The translations under genes and the position numbers were made by a program. From NCBI RefSeq assembly GCF_021165935.1, contig NZ_CP088953.1, positions 372,001 to 436,000 on the forward strand: a stretch of 64,000 nucleotides of DNA, in the 5' to 3' direction. Source of the stretch: Microbulbifer elongatus. Its GTDB lineage: Bacteria; Pseudomonadota; Gammaproteobacteria; Pseudomonadales; Cellvibrionaceae. How positions within the stretch are numbered: position 1 is the stretch's first letter; each line of letters begins with the position of its first letter. This document shows positions 34,976 through 43,040 of the stretch, piece after piece. The notes beneath the pieces are model-generated. The model was given only the letters and a program-made list of their open reading frames with translations, ran no database searches and was not told the DNA's origin.

Positions 34976-36751
34976 TTAGAACAAATCTTCTTCCAGATCC
35001 ATCAGGGTCTCACTACCGGCCAGCACGCTCGCGGCCAGCGCCTTGGCCTGCGGTAACAGGCGGGCAAAGAAGAAGCGGGCGGTTTTGACCTGGCTGCGGT
35101 AGAAGTCATCACTCTGGCCCACGGCAACACTGGCGACCTTGGCCCACATATAGGCGTAAGCCACATAACCGAACTGGTGCAGGTATTCCACAGAGGCCGC
35201 ACCCGGCGCATTGGGGTCGGTCTTGGCGGCCTCGATCACTGCGGCGGTCACGTCTTTCAAGCGCTGCAGCTCGGTTGCCAGCGGCACGATGAATTCCGCC
35301 AGGGCGTCGTTGCCGGCATTGGCATTGATAAACGCCTGCACGTCGGCCGCGAACAGCTCGAAAAAGGCGCCGCCGTTGGCCACGGTCTTGCGGCCGATCA
35401 GATCCAGTGCCTGAATACCGTTGGTCCCTTCGTAGATCTGGGTAATGCGCACATCGCGCACCAGCTGCTCCTGGCCCCACTCGCGGATATAGCCGTGGCC
35501 GCCGAAAACCTGCTGGCCGAGTACCGTGCAATCGAGGCCTTTGTCGGTAAAGAAGGCTTTGGCCACCGGGGTCAGCAGCGCCACCATGGCTTCCGCGTGC
35601 TGCTTTTCCTCACCCTCGCCGAATTTCGCCAGATCCAGCCATCTGGCCACGTAGGTGGACAGCGCACGGGCGCCACCGATATAGGCTTTCTGGGTCAGCA
35701 GCATACGGCGCACGTCCGGGTGCACGATGATGGGGTCGGCGGATTTTTCCGGTTGCTTGGCACCCTCCGGCGAACGGCTCTGCACGCGTTCACGGGCGTA
35801 TTCAATGGCGCTTTGATAGGAGCGCTCGGAGGCACCCAGCCCCTGAATACCCACTCCCAGGCGCTCGTAGTTCATCATGGTAAACATGGCAGCGAGGCCC
35901 TTGTTCACCTCGCCCACCAGCCAACCTTTGGCACCGTCGAAATTCATCGCACAGGTGGCGGAGGCCTTGATGCCCATCTTGTGTTCGATGGAGCCACAGC
36001 TCACGCCGTTGCGCTCGCCCAAGCTGCCGTCTTCGTTCACCAGGATCTTTGGCACCAGGAACAGGGAGATCCCTTTCGGGCCCTTGGGCGCGTCCGGCAG
36101 CTTGGCCAGCACCAGATGGATGATGTTTTCCGACAGGTCGTGATCGCCGCCGGTGATAAAGATCTTGCTACCGGTAATGCGGTAGCTGCCATCGTCCTGT
36201 GGCTCCGCTTTGGTGCGGATAATACCCAGGTCGGTGCCGGCGTGGGGCTCGGTGAGATCCATGGCGCCAGCCCAGGTGCCGGCATACATATTCGGCAGGT
36301 ATTTTTCTTTCAGTTCGTCACTGCCGTGCGCGTCCAAAGCCAGGCAGGCGCCATTGGTGAGTACCGGGTAGAGGGCAAAGGAGATACTCGCCGAGCACAG
36401 CATTTCTTCCACCTGGGCACCCAGCATCTTGGGCATCCCCATACCGCCATATTCCGGATTCCCCACCAGTGCTCCCCAACCACCTTCGCAGTAGGTGGCG
36501 TAGGCTTCCGGGAAGCCTTTCGGGGTGGTTACCACACCGTCGTTCCAGTGGCAGCCTTCCTCATCGCCGCTGCGGTTGAGCGGGTCCAGGGTATTGGTAG
36601 CCAGCTTGCCCATCTCCTCGAGGATGGCGTCGGCGGTTTCCCGGTCTGCGGTTTCCGCCAGCGCGGGCAAGCGCGCCCAAAGTTTGTCTGCCTCGAATAC
36701 CTCGTGCAGCAGGAAGTTCATCTCGCGCAGTGGTGCCTTGTAGTCGGCCAT
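34976..36751 (-). CDS. Acyl-CoA dehydrogenase
   Basis: A 591-residue FAD enzyme of fatty-acid beta-oxidation (or a related acyl-CoA oxidation). The N-terminal extension MADYKAPLREMNFLLHEVFE is typical of the long gammaproteobacterial group. The FAD-binding central domain shows MDLTEPHAGTDLGIIRTKA and YRITGSKIFITGGDHDL. The C-terminal helical domain contains MMNYERLGVGIQGLGASERS and QVFGGHGYIREWGQEQLVRD, with ITQIYEGTNGIQALDLIGRK, and ends with an acyl-CoA dehydrogenase C-terminal domain. ATG 36751 was chosen for the family start, with GAGGCGAG upstream; the extra 30 codons upstream cover the operator. A PsrA-type palindrome precedes it, so induction by long-chain acyl-CoA is likely. Confidence 0.94.
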   Translation of the reverse strand: MADYKAPLREMNFLLHEVFEADKLWARLPALAETADRETADAILEEMGKLATNTLDPLNRSGDEEGCHWNDGVVTTPKGFPEAYATYCEGGWGALVGNPEYGGMGMPKMLGAQVEEMLCSASISFALYPVLTNGACLALDAHGSDELKEKYLPNMYAGTWAGAMDLTEPHAGTDLGIIRTKAEPQDDGSYRITGSKIFITGGDHDLSENIIHLVLAKLPDAPKGPKGISLFLVPKILVNEDGSLGERNGVSCGSIEHKMGIKASATCAMNFDGAKGWLVGEVNKGLAAMFTMMNYERLGVGIQGLGASERSYQSAIEYARERVQSRSPEGAKQPEKSADPIIVHPDVRRMLLTQKAYIGGARALSTYVARWLDLAKFGEGEEKQHAEAMVALLTPVAKAFFTDKGLDCTVLGQQVFGGHGYIREWGQEQLVRDVRITQIYEGTNGIQALDLIGRKTVANGGAFFELFAADVQAFINANAGNDALAEFIVPLATELQRLKDVTAAVIEAAKTDPNAPGAASVEYLHQFGYVAYAYMWAKVASVAVGQSDDFYRSQVKTARFFFARLLPQAKALAASVLAGSETLMDLEEDLF

Positions 36752-36842
36752 GGTCTCGCCTCGCTGGATCGGTTGTAGATGGTTACGCAATGACTGAGTG
36801 GACAGCTCAATGGCTAGATCAATCGATTGTTTCAAATACATG

Positions 36843-36862
36843 TTTCAAACATATGTTTGAAA
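36843..36862. promoter_or_regulatory. PsrA-type operator before the acyl-CoA dehydrogenase gene
   Basis: TTTCAAACATATGTTTGAAA is a perfect 20-bp palindrome. Its core CAAAC-ATAT-GTTTG fits the PsrA consensus (G/C)AAAC(N2-4)GTTT(G/C) known from Pseudomonas, where PsrA represses beta-oxidation genes. It is 91 bases upstream of the start codon; a second half-site-like TTTCAAATAC lies next to it. Confidence 0.75.
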
Positions 36863-36955
36863 TCTAGGGCCAAGCGTATGCCAAGTCAAGCCGAACACTG
36901 GGTCCGGCCTGTCTTTATCAGTCACCACCCGGGCAAGGGGCGGTTCGCGAAGGGA

Positions 36956-37657
36956 TCAGTTGCAAGAAGATAGCAGCGGGGAGAGGTCGAGGTGGGCGGC
37001 GCCATTGCGGTAGTCGCCAGATGCATCGAAGTCCAGTTCCCCCAGACAGGGAGCGGGGAGAATCGCCCGCAGCGTCATCAGGTTCTCGTCGGCTCTGGGC
37101 ATCTCGGCTTTGGGCGTGCGTACAAAGTTGGCCACCCACCCTGCCAGTTTCAATCCGTCACGGTGAATGGCCTCGGCGGTCAGCAGGGCGTGGTTAATAC
37201 ACCCCAGTTCCATACTGACCACCAAGATTACCGGTAGCTCCAGCGCCCTTGGCAGGTCGGAGAGGAACTGCCGCGGCGCCAGCGGCACCCGCCAGCCACC
37301 GGCCCCTTCGATCAGCACCAGGTCAGACTTGTTGCTCATGACCCCGCGACAGATCCCGACTAAACGCGACGGATCCAGCCGCCTGCCGGCTTCCATCGCC
37401 GCTATATGTGGCGCGATGGCCGGCTCCAGGGCAATGGGGTTCACCTGCTCGTAGGGCATCTCCTCGGTCATGGCCTCCATCAGGGTGAGCGCATCGCTGT
37501 TGCGCAACCCCGCCGGTGTCTGCTCACAACCGGACGCCACCGGCTTCACCGCCGCGGTCTTCAGCCCCTGCTCTTTTGCTGCCTGCAACAAAGCGGCTGT
37601 GGTATAGGTCTTGCCGACTTCCGTATTGGTGCCGGTCACAAAAAACGTACGGGTCAC
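36956..37657 (-). CDS. bioD: ATP-dependent dethiobiotin synthetase
   Basis: A 233-residue cytoplasmic enzyme making dethiobiotin from DAPA, CO2 and ATP. The P-loop GTNTEVGKTYTTAAL is at 9-23, KPVASGCE carries the substrate Lys, and VLIEGAGGWRVPL is the usual switch region. GTG 37657 has GGGAGG 9 bases upstream. No other biotin gene is adjacent, so it stands apart from any bioBFHC cluster. An imperfect palindrome GTTAGG-N7-CCTAAC at 37780-37798 lies upstream and could belong to its control region. Confidence 0.95.
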   Translation of the reverse strand: MTRTFFVTGTNTEVGKTYTTAALLQAAKEQGLKTAAVKPVASGCEQTPAGLRNSDALTLMEAMTEEMPYEQVNPIALEPAIAPHIAAMEAGRRLDPSRLVGICRGVMSNKSDLVLIEGAGGWRVPLAPRQFLSDLPRALELPVILVVSMELGCINHALLTAEAIHRDGLKLAGWVANFVRTPKAEMPRADENLMTLRAILPAPCLGELDFDASGDYRNGAAHLDLSPLLSSCN

Positions 37658-38029
37658 GGAAACTTACCTCCCTTTTGGAAATCTTTTATGTTGACGCCTC
37701 TTTAAACATGATCTACTTGCTGATAAATTGTTCACGTAGAGCAGTAATCGTACAACCCACTTCGCCAATCACGGCCGGGGTTAGGATAATTGCCTAACGA
37801 AGACCCCGCCGCTGGCATGGGGTGACAGCCGAGGACAGCGCTGTCATGACGCTATTGCGTCACCAAGTCGCACCGCGCAACCACATTGCTCAGCCACTGG
37901 CGGATGCTCCCCGCCTGAACGCCGAGACTCCCCGCATAGGTCAGGGATGTGGAAGTGCGAAAGTACGGATGCTGATTTACAGCCCCGGAATGACATAACA
38001 AGCAAATGCCATCAACACCGACGAGAGCC
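37658..38029. other. Divergent intergenic region
   Basis: It holds the promoters of bioD and of the L,D-transpeptidase. Two palindromes are visible: GTTAGG-N7-CCTAAC (37780-37798) and TGACGC-TATT-GCGTCA (37847-37862). No gene is seen. Confidence 0.45.
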
Positions 38030-38521
38030 ATGCGATACCTGAAATTGAGCCTGATTGCCTTACTCCTGATCCCCACTCTGGCCGTTGCCAAGATCAAGCC
38101 GGTTGATGAGGTGGTGGTGTATAAATCCAAACACCTGATGCAGCTGAAGCGCAACGGAAGGGTTGTGAAAAGCTACAAGGTGGTGTTCGGTAAAAACCCG
38201 GTGGGTCACAAACAGTACGAGGGCGACTCCCGCACACCGGAGGGCCGCTACACCCTGAACTGGAAAAAGAAAAACAGTACCTATTACCGTGCCATCCAGG
38301 TTTCTTACCCCAATGCACAAGACCGAGCGCGGGCCAGAAAAATGGGGCGCAGCCCCGGTGGCTCCATCATGATCCACGGCCAGAAGCCCCACTGGAAAGG
38401 CATCGAACAGTACCTGACCAAAATGAACTGGACCGACGGCTGTATTGCGGTAACCAACCCGGAGATGGACGAGATCTGGGCGATGGTGGATACCGGTACG
38501 CCGATTGAGATTTTTCCGTAA
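38030..38521 (+). CDS. L,D-transpeptidase (YkuD) family protein
   Basis: A 163-residue exported protein with a signal peptide (1-20, ending AVA). One YkuD domain follows, with a substrate loop TPEGRYTLNWKKK and catalytic residues H116 (SIMIHGQKP) and C138 (NWTDGCIAVTNPEMDEI). It probably cross-links or tailors peptidoglycan in the periplasm; many single-domain homologues have no proven activity. ATG 38030 was preferred over an ATG eight codons upstream because the signal peptide starts there. No signs of an operon. Confidence 0.92.
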   Translation: MRYLKLSLIALLLIPTLAVAKIKPVDEVVVYKSKHLMQLKRNGRVVKSYKVVFGKNPVGHKQYEGDSRTPEGRYTLNWKKKNSTYYRAIQVSYPNAQDRARARKMGRSPGGSIMIHGQKPHWKGIEQYLTKMNWTDGCIAVTNPEMDEIWAMVDTGTPIEIFP

Positions 38522-38572
38522 CGCCCGCGCCAACAAATTCGAAGTACAAGAATCAGAATCGAAGGCCGGGGG

Positions 38573-38664
38573 CTGGGGCAAGTTTTTCGAACCGTCGTCG
38601 CCATGGATGGCGGCGCCGGAGCGTACATGGATGTACTCGCAGCGATTCGAAAAACTTACCCCAG
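38573..38664. repeat. Nested-hairpin element A
   Basis: Outer arms CTGGGGCAAGTTTTTCGAA (38573-38591) and its inverse (38646-38664) match at 18 of 19 positions. Inside are GCC-ATGGAT-GGC and GTAC-ATGGAT-GTAC hairpins. It lies downstream of the L,D-transpeptidase gene, in the gap before dnaB, and could fold as a multi-branched RNA or DNA structure. Confidence 0.65.
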
Positions 38665-38724
38665 CGCACGGCCGCCACCGCATTGGAGATCAGTGCTCCG
38701 GACCACCGCCGTGGCGGCGAATCA

Positions 38725-38831
38725 CTGGGTGCGGGTTTTCAGGACCGAGCTAGGCGCCCCCCAGTGAACCCATCGCTGGGCGCTTCGGCACAAACATCCT
38801 GTTTGTGACGATCCTGAAAACCCGCACCCAG
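38725..38831. repeat. Nested-hairpin element B
   Basis: Outer arms CTGGGTGCGGGTTTTCAGGA (38725-38744) and its perfect inverse (38812-38831). Inner hairpins: CCCAG...CTGGG and CACAAAC-ATCCT-GTTTGTG. It is 45 bases from the dnaB stop and may also end that transcript. Confidence 0.65.
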
Positions 38832-38875
38832 CAATTCACCTTTAACTTTTGACTTCTGTGGCTCGATGTTCAGTC

Positions 38876-40321
38876 TCAGTGTTCTTCCTGGTAATACTCC
38901 GGCGCCAGATCATCAAAGCGCGTGTACTTACCCACAAACGCCGCCCGGCAGGTACCAATCTCACCGTTACGCTGCTTACCGATAATCAGCTCCGCCAGGC
39001 CCTTATCCGGACTGTCCTCGTTGTAATACTCATCCCGGTAAATAAACAGAATCACATCCGCATCCTGCTCGATCGCCCCGGATTCCCGCAGGTCCGAGTT
39101 CATCGGCCGCTTGTTCGGGCGCTGCTCCACCCCACGGTTCAACTGCGACAACGCAATCACCGGGCACTCGTATTCCTTCGCCAACGCCTTCAAAGAGCGG
39201 GAAATCTCGGAGATCTCCTGAGTACGCCCCTCGGTACTGCCCTTCACCTGCATCAACTGCAAGTAGTCCACCATCACCATCGCCGGCATCGCCCGGCGCT
39301 CCGCCTCCTCGCGGGACAGCTTCGGGTCCGCCTGCATCAGCTTGTTGGTGTGATCGCGCACCGTGCGCTTAACCCGCGCACGCACTTCCGACGGCGACAG
39401 GCCCGGGGTGTCGTCGATATACAGTCCCTTACCCTTCATCTTCTGCACCGCGCTCGACAGCTTCGGCCAGTCCTCTTCCTGCAGCTTACCGTTACGGATA
39501 CGCCCCTGATCGATCTTGCCGATGGACGACAACATCCGCATCACCAGACTGTCCGACGGCATCTCCATACTGAATACCAGGGTCGGCTTTTCCTGACTCA
39601 ACATCGCCGCCTCGACGAAGTTCAGTGCCAGTGCGGTCTTGCCCATGGAAGGACGGGCGGCGAGGATGATGAGCTCACCCGGCTGCCAGCCGGAGGTGCG
39701 CTGATCCAGCTCGGTGAGCCCGGTGCTGAGACCGGTGAGATCACCTTCCGATTTGAACAGCTCATCGATACGCTCGACGGTCTTCTTGAGCAGCGCATCC
39801 ACACCGACAAAGCCGCCCTCTTTGGCACGACCCTCGGCGATTTCCGCCACGCGGCGCTCCGCCATCTGCAGCAGGTCGGCGGAACCCAGACCACCGGGAT
39901 TGAAGCTGGTGCGGCTGATTTCACCGGCGGCGGCAATCAGCTGGCGCAACATGGAGCGCTCGCGCACGATTTTGGCGTAGGCGACGATATTGGCCGCAGA
40001 CGGGGTGTTTTCGGCAAGCTCGGCGAGATACGCCGGACCGCCCACGTCCGCCAGCAGATCGCGGCTGGCCAGCCCCTCGGCGAGGGTGACGATATCCAGG
40101 GGCTGTTCGCCGTTGGACAGCTCCAGCATGACGCCGAAGATGATGCGGTGACTGGCGACGAAGAAGTCTTCCGCGCTCAATTGCTCCGCCACCGCATCCA
40201 GGCGACTGGCGTCGAGCATCAGGCCGCCCAGTACCGACTGCTCCGCCTCTACCGAGTGCGGCAGCGGAGAACTGGCGGTGGTTTCCTGGGCATCTTCTTC
40301 GTGCGGAGCGTATTCGTTCAT
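38876..40321 (-). CDS. dnaB: Replicative DNA helicase DnaB
   Basis: The 481-residue hexameric helicase that unwinds the replication fork. The N-terminal domain is at about 20-125 (PHSVEAEQSVLGGLM), then the linker helix, then the RecA-like core with Walker A ARPSMGKTALALNF (222-235), Walker B VMVDYLQLMQ and the arginine finger region QLNRGVEQRPNKRP. The order rpsF-rpsR-membrane protein-rplI-dnaB on one strand is the Pseudomonas-like order. It ends with DLAPEYYQEEH. Confidence 0.97.
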   Translation of the reverse strand: MNEYAPHEEDAQETTASSPLPHSVEAEQSVLGGLMLDASRLDAVAEQLSAEDFFVASHRIIFGVMLELSNGEQPLDIVTLAEGLASRDLLADVGGPAYLAELAENTPSAANIVAYAKIVRERSMLRQLIAAAGEISRTSFNPGGLGSADLLQMAERRVAEIAEGRAKEGGFVGVDALLKKTVERIDELFKSEGDLTGLSTGLTELDQRTSGWQPGELIILAARPSMGKTALALNFVEAAMLSQEKPTLVFSMEMPSDSLVMRMLSSIGKIDQGRIRNGKLQEEDWPKLSSAVQKMKGKGLYIDDTPGLSPSEVRARVKRTVRDHTNKLMQADPKLSREEAERRAMPAMVMVDYLQLMQVKGSTEGRTQEISEISRSLKALAKEYECPVIALSQLNRGVEQRPNKRPMNSDLRESGAIEQDADVILFIYRDEYYNEDSPDKGLAELIIGKQRNGEIGTCRAAFVGKYTRFDDLAPEYYQEEH

Positions 40322-40385
40322 CTTCGGCTTAGTATTCGATGACCCGCGAAATCTTCCGGACCGGAAGGTTCGCGGGCTAAAAACA

Positions 40386-40446
40386 AATCAGGCGCTGGCT
40401 CTCCCCGTCAATCTCGCGATCGACAGGGAGAATCCAGCGCCTGATT
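40386..40446 (-). terminator. Large hairpin between rplI and dnaB
   Basis: AATCAGGCGCTGG (40386-40398) and CCAGCGCCTGATT (40434-40446) form 13 perfect pairs, with a smaller CTCCCC/GGGAG stem inside. Read on the minus strand there is no long U-run, so it may attenuate or process the mRNA rather than stop it. Confidence 0.6.
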
Positions 40447-40521
40447 GTAGCGCGCCTGAGGCGGGAACGGGCAATCCCGTTTCCGCTCAGCGCAGCAGCG
40501 CGTTCTAGCGGTGGCAGAAGC

Positions 40522-40968
40522 TTATTCGGCTTCTACAACCACCTTCACGGTGCTGATCACGTCGGCGTGCAGCTGTACGTCTACGTCGTACTCGCCCACT
40601 TCGCGCAGCGCACCTTCCGGCAGTTTCACTTCCGCCTTGGCAACTTCAACGCCAGCGGCGGTGATTGCTTCAGCGATGTCGCGTGTGCCGATAGAGCCGA
40701 ACAGTTTGCCTTCGTCGCCAGCGTTGGCAGCGATGGTCACAACCAGGTCGGCCAGCTTGGTAGCGCGGCTTTCCGCTTCGCTCACTTTCGCAGCGGCAGC
40801 GGCTTCCAGTTCAGCGCGTTTGGCTTCGAACTCAGCAACGTTCGCTGCGTTGGCCAGTACGGCTTTACCGGTAGGCAGCAGGAAGTTGCGGCCGAAACCG
40901 GCCTTGACTTCAACGCGGTCGCCCACGTTGCCCAGTTTGCCTACTTTGTCGAGCAGAATAACTTCCAT
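40522..40968 (-). CDS. rplI: 50S ribosomal protein L9
   Basis: 148 residues. [20 protein letters not shown] and [16 protein letters not shown] form the classic N-terminal RNA-binding domain. The long Ala/Glu helix (about 41-75) and the C-terminal domain ([31 protein letters not shown]) complete it. ATG 40968 has GAGGG upstream. It belongs to the rpsF-rpsR-rplI operon. Confidence 0.97.
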   Translation of the reverse strand: MEVILLDKVGKLGNVGDRVEVKAGFGRNFLLPTGKAVLANAANVAEFEAKRAELEAAAAAKVSEAESRATKLADLVVTIAANAGDEGKLFGSIGTRDIAEAITAAGVEVAKAEVKLPEGALREVGEYDVDVQLHADVISTVKVVVEAE

Positions 40969-41002
40969 CTCGGAACCCTCAGTTTCAGTTCTTGTGCGCC
41001 GC

Positions 41003-41851
41003 TCAGCGTTTATTGCTTGAGCGCGCGCGAATATCAATCCAGCTATCGATCAGGGCCAGTCCACACAGGAACCCGGCCAGCGGCAGTGCCGCGATTACCA
41101 GCATGATGTACATGGCGATCAGCGGACCGCGCCCCCAGCCCTTCTGGGCAACCAGCCAGTGGATCAGGCAGATGCCTGCCACCATGATGGGGAAAGCCGC
41201 CACCGCGCCCCAGAACACAAAGTGTTCACTGACGAGGCAGTAGATCCACAACAGCATGCCGGCCGCGGCAATCGGCAGGGGCATGCGCAGCCCGTGCATT
41301 TCTTCCCGCAAACCACCGGGGTTGTACAGCAGCGCCTGCCACCAGCGCCCGAGCAGCAGAGACAGCATGGCGCTGATCACGGATACCCAGGTCAGGTAGC
41401 CAGTGGCCTGCGCTTCGCTGGCAAATGCCTTGCTCAGCTGCTGGGCCTCCGGGGTACTGGCACCGCCAGCAGCCTCGTTGACCGCGGCGACCAGGTTGTC
41501 CAGAACTCCGCCGCTCACCTGCGAGGTGACGAGGATGCCCACGGCGGTTGCGCCGGTCATTGCCACCAGCGCCCAGCTCCAGGCGCGGGTCGTGCGCAGC
41601 ACCATTGCACCGGCCAACACCCCCACAAAGTGGGTGATGGCCATGCCCGCCATCAGTGGCGACATATAGCCGGCACCGGCGGCGGCCCCAATCGGCAACA
41701 GGGCCCAGGCCAGAACGAACAGGCCGTCACTATTGCCACGGCGCAACCCTACCAGTGCAAGCACCGCGGGGCTGATCAGCGGGATTCCCACCATGGTGAG
41801 GATCACCGCGCGCACGCGCGATCGCATGGCAAATTCAGCGATAGCGCGCAC
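41003..41851 (-). CDS. DUF2232-like integral membrane protein
   Basis: 282 residues with about eight hydrophobic segments, starting [18 protein letters not shown] from GTG 41851 with AGAGAAG 7 bases upstream. Members of this family sit between rpsR and rplI in Pseudomonas-type genomes (PA4933 is the same position). No catalytic motif is visible. Function is unknown; operon position suggests constitutive expression. The assignment rests on hydrophobic profile and position. Confidence 0.8.
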   Translation of the reverse strand: MRAIAEFAMRSRVRAVILTMVGIPLISPAVLALVGLRRGNSDGLFVLAWALLPIGAAAGAGYMSPLMAGMAITHFVGVLAGAMVLRTTRAWSWALVAMTGATAVGILVTSQVSGGVLDNLVAAVNEAAGGASTPEAQQLSKAFASEAQATGYLTWVSVISAMLSLLLGRWWQALLYNPGGLREEMHGLRMPLPIAAAGMLLWIYCLVSEHFVFWGAVAAFPIMVAGICLIHWLVAQKGWGRGPLIAMYIMLVIAALPLAGFLCGLALIDSWIDIRARSSNKR

Positions 41852-41897
41852 TAGATAGCTTCTCTTTTACAACAATTGCTACGAAGCAAAGCGCAGC

Positions 41898-42128
41898 TTA
41901 GGCTTCGTGGCTGTCCGTGTACGGCAGCAGCGCGATGTAACGCGCACGCTTGACCGCGGTGGCCAGCTGACGCTGATACTTGGCTTTGGTACCAGTAATA
42001 CGGCTCGGTACGATTTTGCCAGTTTCAGAAACGTAGGCTTTCAGGGTATCGAGATCTTTGTAGTCGATACGCTTAACGCCTTCGGCGGTGAAACGGCAGA
42101 ACTTACGACGACGGAAAAAACGTGCCAT
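41898..42128 (-). CDS. rpsR: 30S ribosomal protein S18
   Basis: 76 residues; [38 protein letters not shown] and [20 protein letters not shown] are standard S18. It lies 12 bases downstream of rpsF in the same operon and pairs with S6 on the small subunit. Confidence 0.98.
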   Translation of the reverse strand: MARFFRRRKFCRFTAEGVKRIDYKDLDTLKAYVSETGKIVPSRITGTKAKYQRQLATAVKRARYIALLPYTDSHEA

Positions 42129-42140
42129 CTGACTATCCCC

Positions 42141-42590
42141 TTACTCTTCGTCTTCAGTGGTGTCGGAAGACGCTGCTTCCTTGGCGCCTTCGGAAGAAGA
42201 CTCTTCCTTCTCGGCGCGCTCGCGACGCTCAGAGCGTTCTGCGCGCGCTGCTTTGCGCTCGCGGGACTCTTTCTCGGCCTTCATGATCGGGCTTTCTTCG
42301 GTGATGGCTTCGTCTTCGCGAATCACCAGATTGCGGATCACGGCATCGTTGTACTTGAAGTTGGTGGTCAGTTCCGCCAGCGCTTCTTCAGTACACTCCA
42401 CATTCATCAGAATGTAGTGCGCCTTGTGGATCTTGTTGATCGGGTAAGCCAGACGGCGGCGGCCCCAGTCTTCCAGACGGTGAACGTCGCCACCGCTTTC
42501 TTTGATGGTCGCAGTGTAACGCTCGACCATGCCGGGCACCTGCTCGCTCTGGTCCGGGTGAACCAGGAATACAATTTCGTAATGACGCAT
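42141..42590 (-). CDS. rpsF: 30S ribosomal protein S6
   Basis: 149 residues. [40 protein letters not shown] and [20 protein letters not shown] are standard S6. The C-terminus is an acidic/basic tail ending DTTEDEE, longer than E. coli S6 processed forms. A perfect AAGGAG precedes ATG 42590. It is the first gene of the operon and has a candidate S6:S18 autoregulatory leader. Confidence 0.98.
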   Translation of the reverse strand: MRHYEIVFLVHPDQSEQVPGMVERYTATIKESGGDVHRLEDWGRRRLAYPINKIHKAHYILMNVECTEEALAELTTNFKYNDAVIRNLVIREDEAITEESPIMKAEKESRERKAARAERSERRERAEKEESSSEGAKEAASSDTTEDEE

Positions 42591-42612
42591 TTTTGCTCCT
42601 TACGGGTTAACA

Positions 42613-42650
42613 CAGCCTCCCGGCTTGCTGCGGTTTTGGTACCGCGGCTG
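42613..42650 (-). promoter_or_regulatory. Candidate S6:S18 autoregulatory mRNA leader
   Basis: On the mRNA strand CAGCC and GGCTG form an outer stem. Directly stacked on it is the hairpin GCGGT-ACCAAA-ACCGC, and the 3' side carries an asymmetric bulge with AGCAAGCCGGGA. A CCG in such a bulge is the hallmark of the known S6:S18 binding motif in rpsF leaders. The element ends 23 bases before the rpsF start codon. Confidence 0.55.
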
Positions 42651-43040
42651 CCCAGTGAGGCAAGGAGTACACAGTAGCAGTCCGAAGGGTGCTATTGCGG
42701 GCGGCGTATTCTATGCGCCCGGGGAGGTGGTTGCAAGTTGAACAGTTCGGGGAGTGGCGCGCAGCAAAACAGATTACGTGACTATCGGGTCGCCGCACGC
42801 GAGCAAAAAAATGCGGTTTTCATTGAGGGGATTGGCGCGCGCCTCGTCATAGGGGCAATGGTCGCGACAATAACCCAGAAGCCGAACAACAAGAAAACAA
42901 AGACCCAGAAAAAATAACAATAAATAACATGGACCGAAGAATAACAATCGGGATCCAATCCGCAGAGGGGCTCAGCCCCTCAGCGTTTCTTTTCACCTCT
43001 CATTCCGTTCCTGCCCCAGCCACTGGCCGCCCCGTATCAA
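42651..43040. other. Intergenic region before rpsF
   Basis: It holds the promoter of the rpsF operon and the end of the TPR/barrel gene. A hairpin GAGGGGCT-C-AGCCCCTC (42965-42981) lies near the barrel gene end. Between is A-rich DNA (42880-42950). No reading frame with family features is visible. Confidence 0.4.

Noticed and set aside
35177..36778. 533-codon plus-strand frame opposite acyl-CoA dehydrogenase
   Set aside because: It is a mirror of a clear enzyme gene with no own start signal or motif.
38573..38831. Ends of a transposon around dnaB or the L,D-transpeptidase gene
   Set aside because: Each inverted repeat closes on itself within 110 bases, and no transposase or target duplication is visible.
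38849..40342. 497-codon plus-strand frame opposite dnaB
   Set aside because: dnaB is certain; the antisense frame is compositional.
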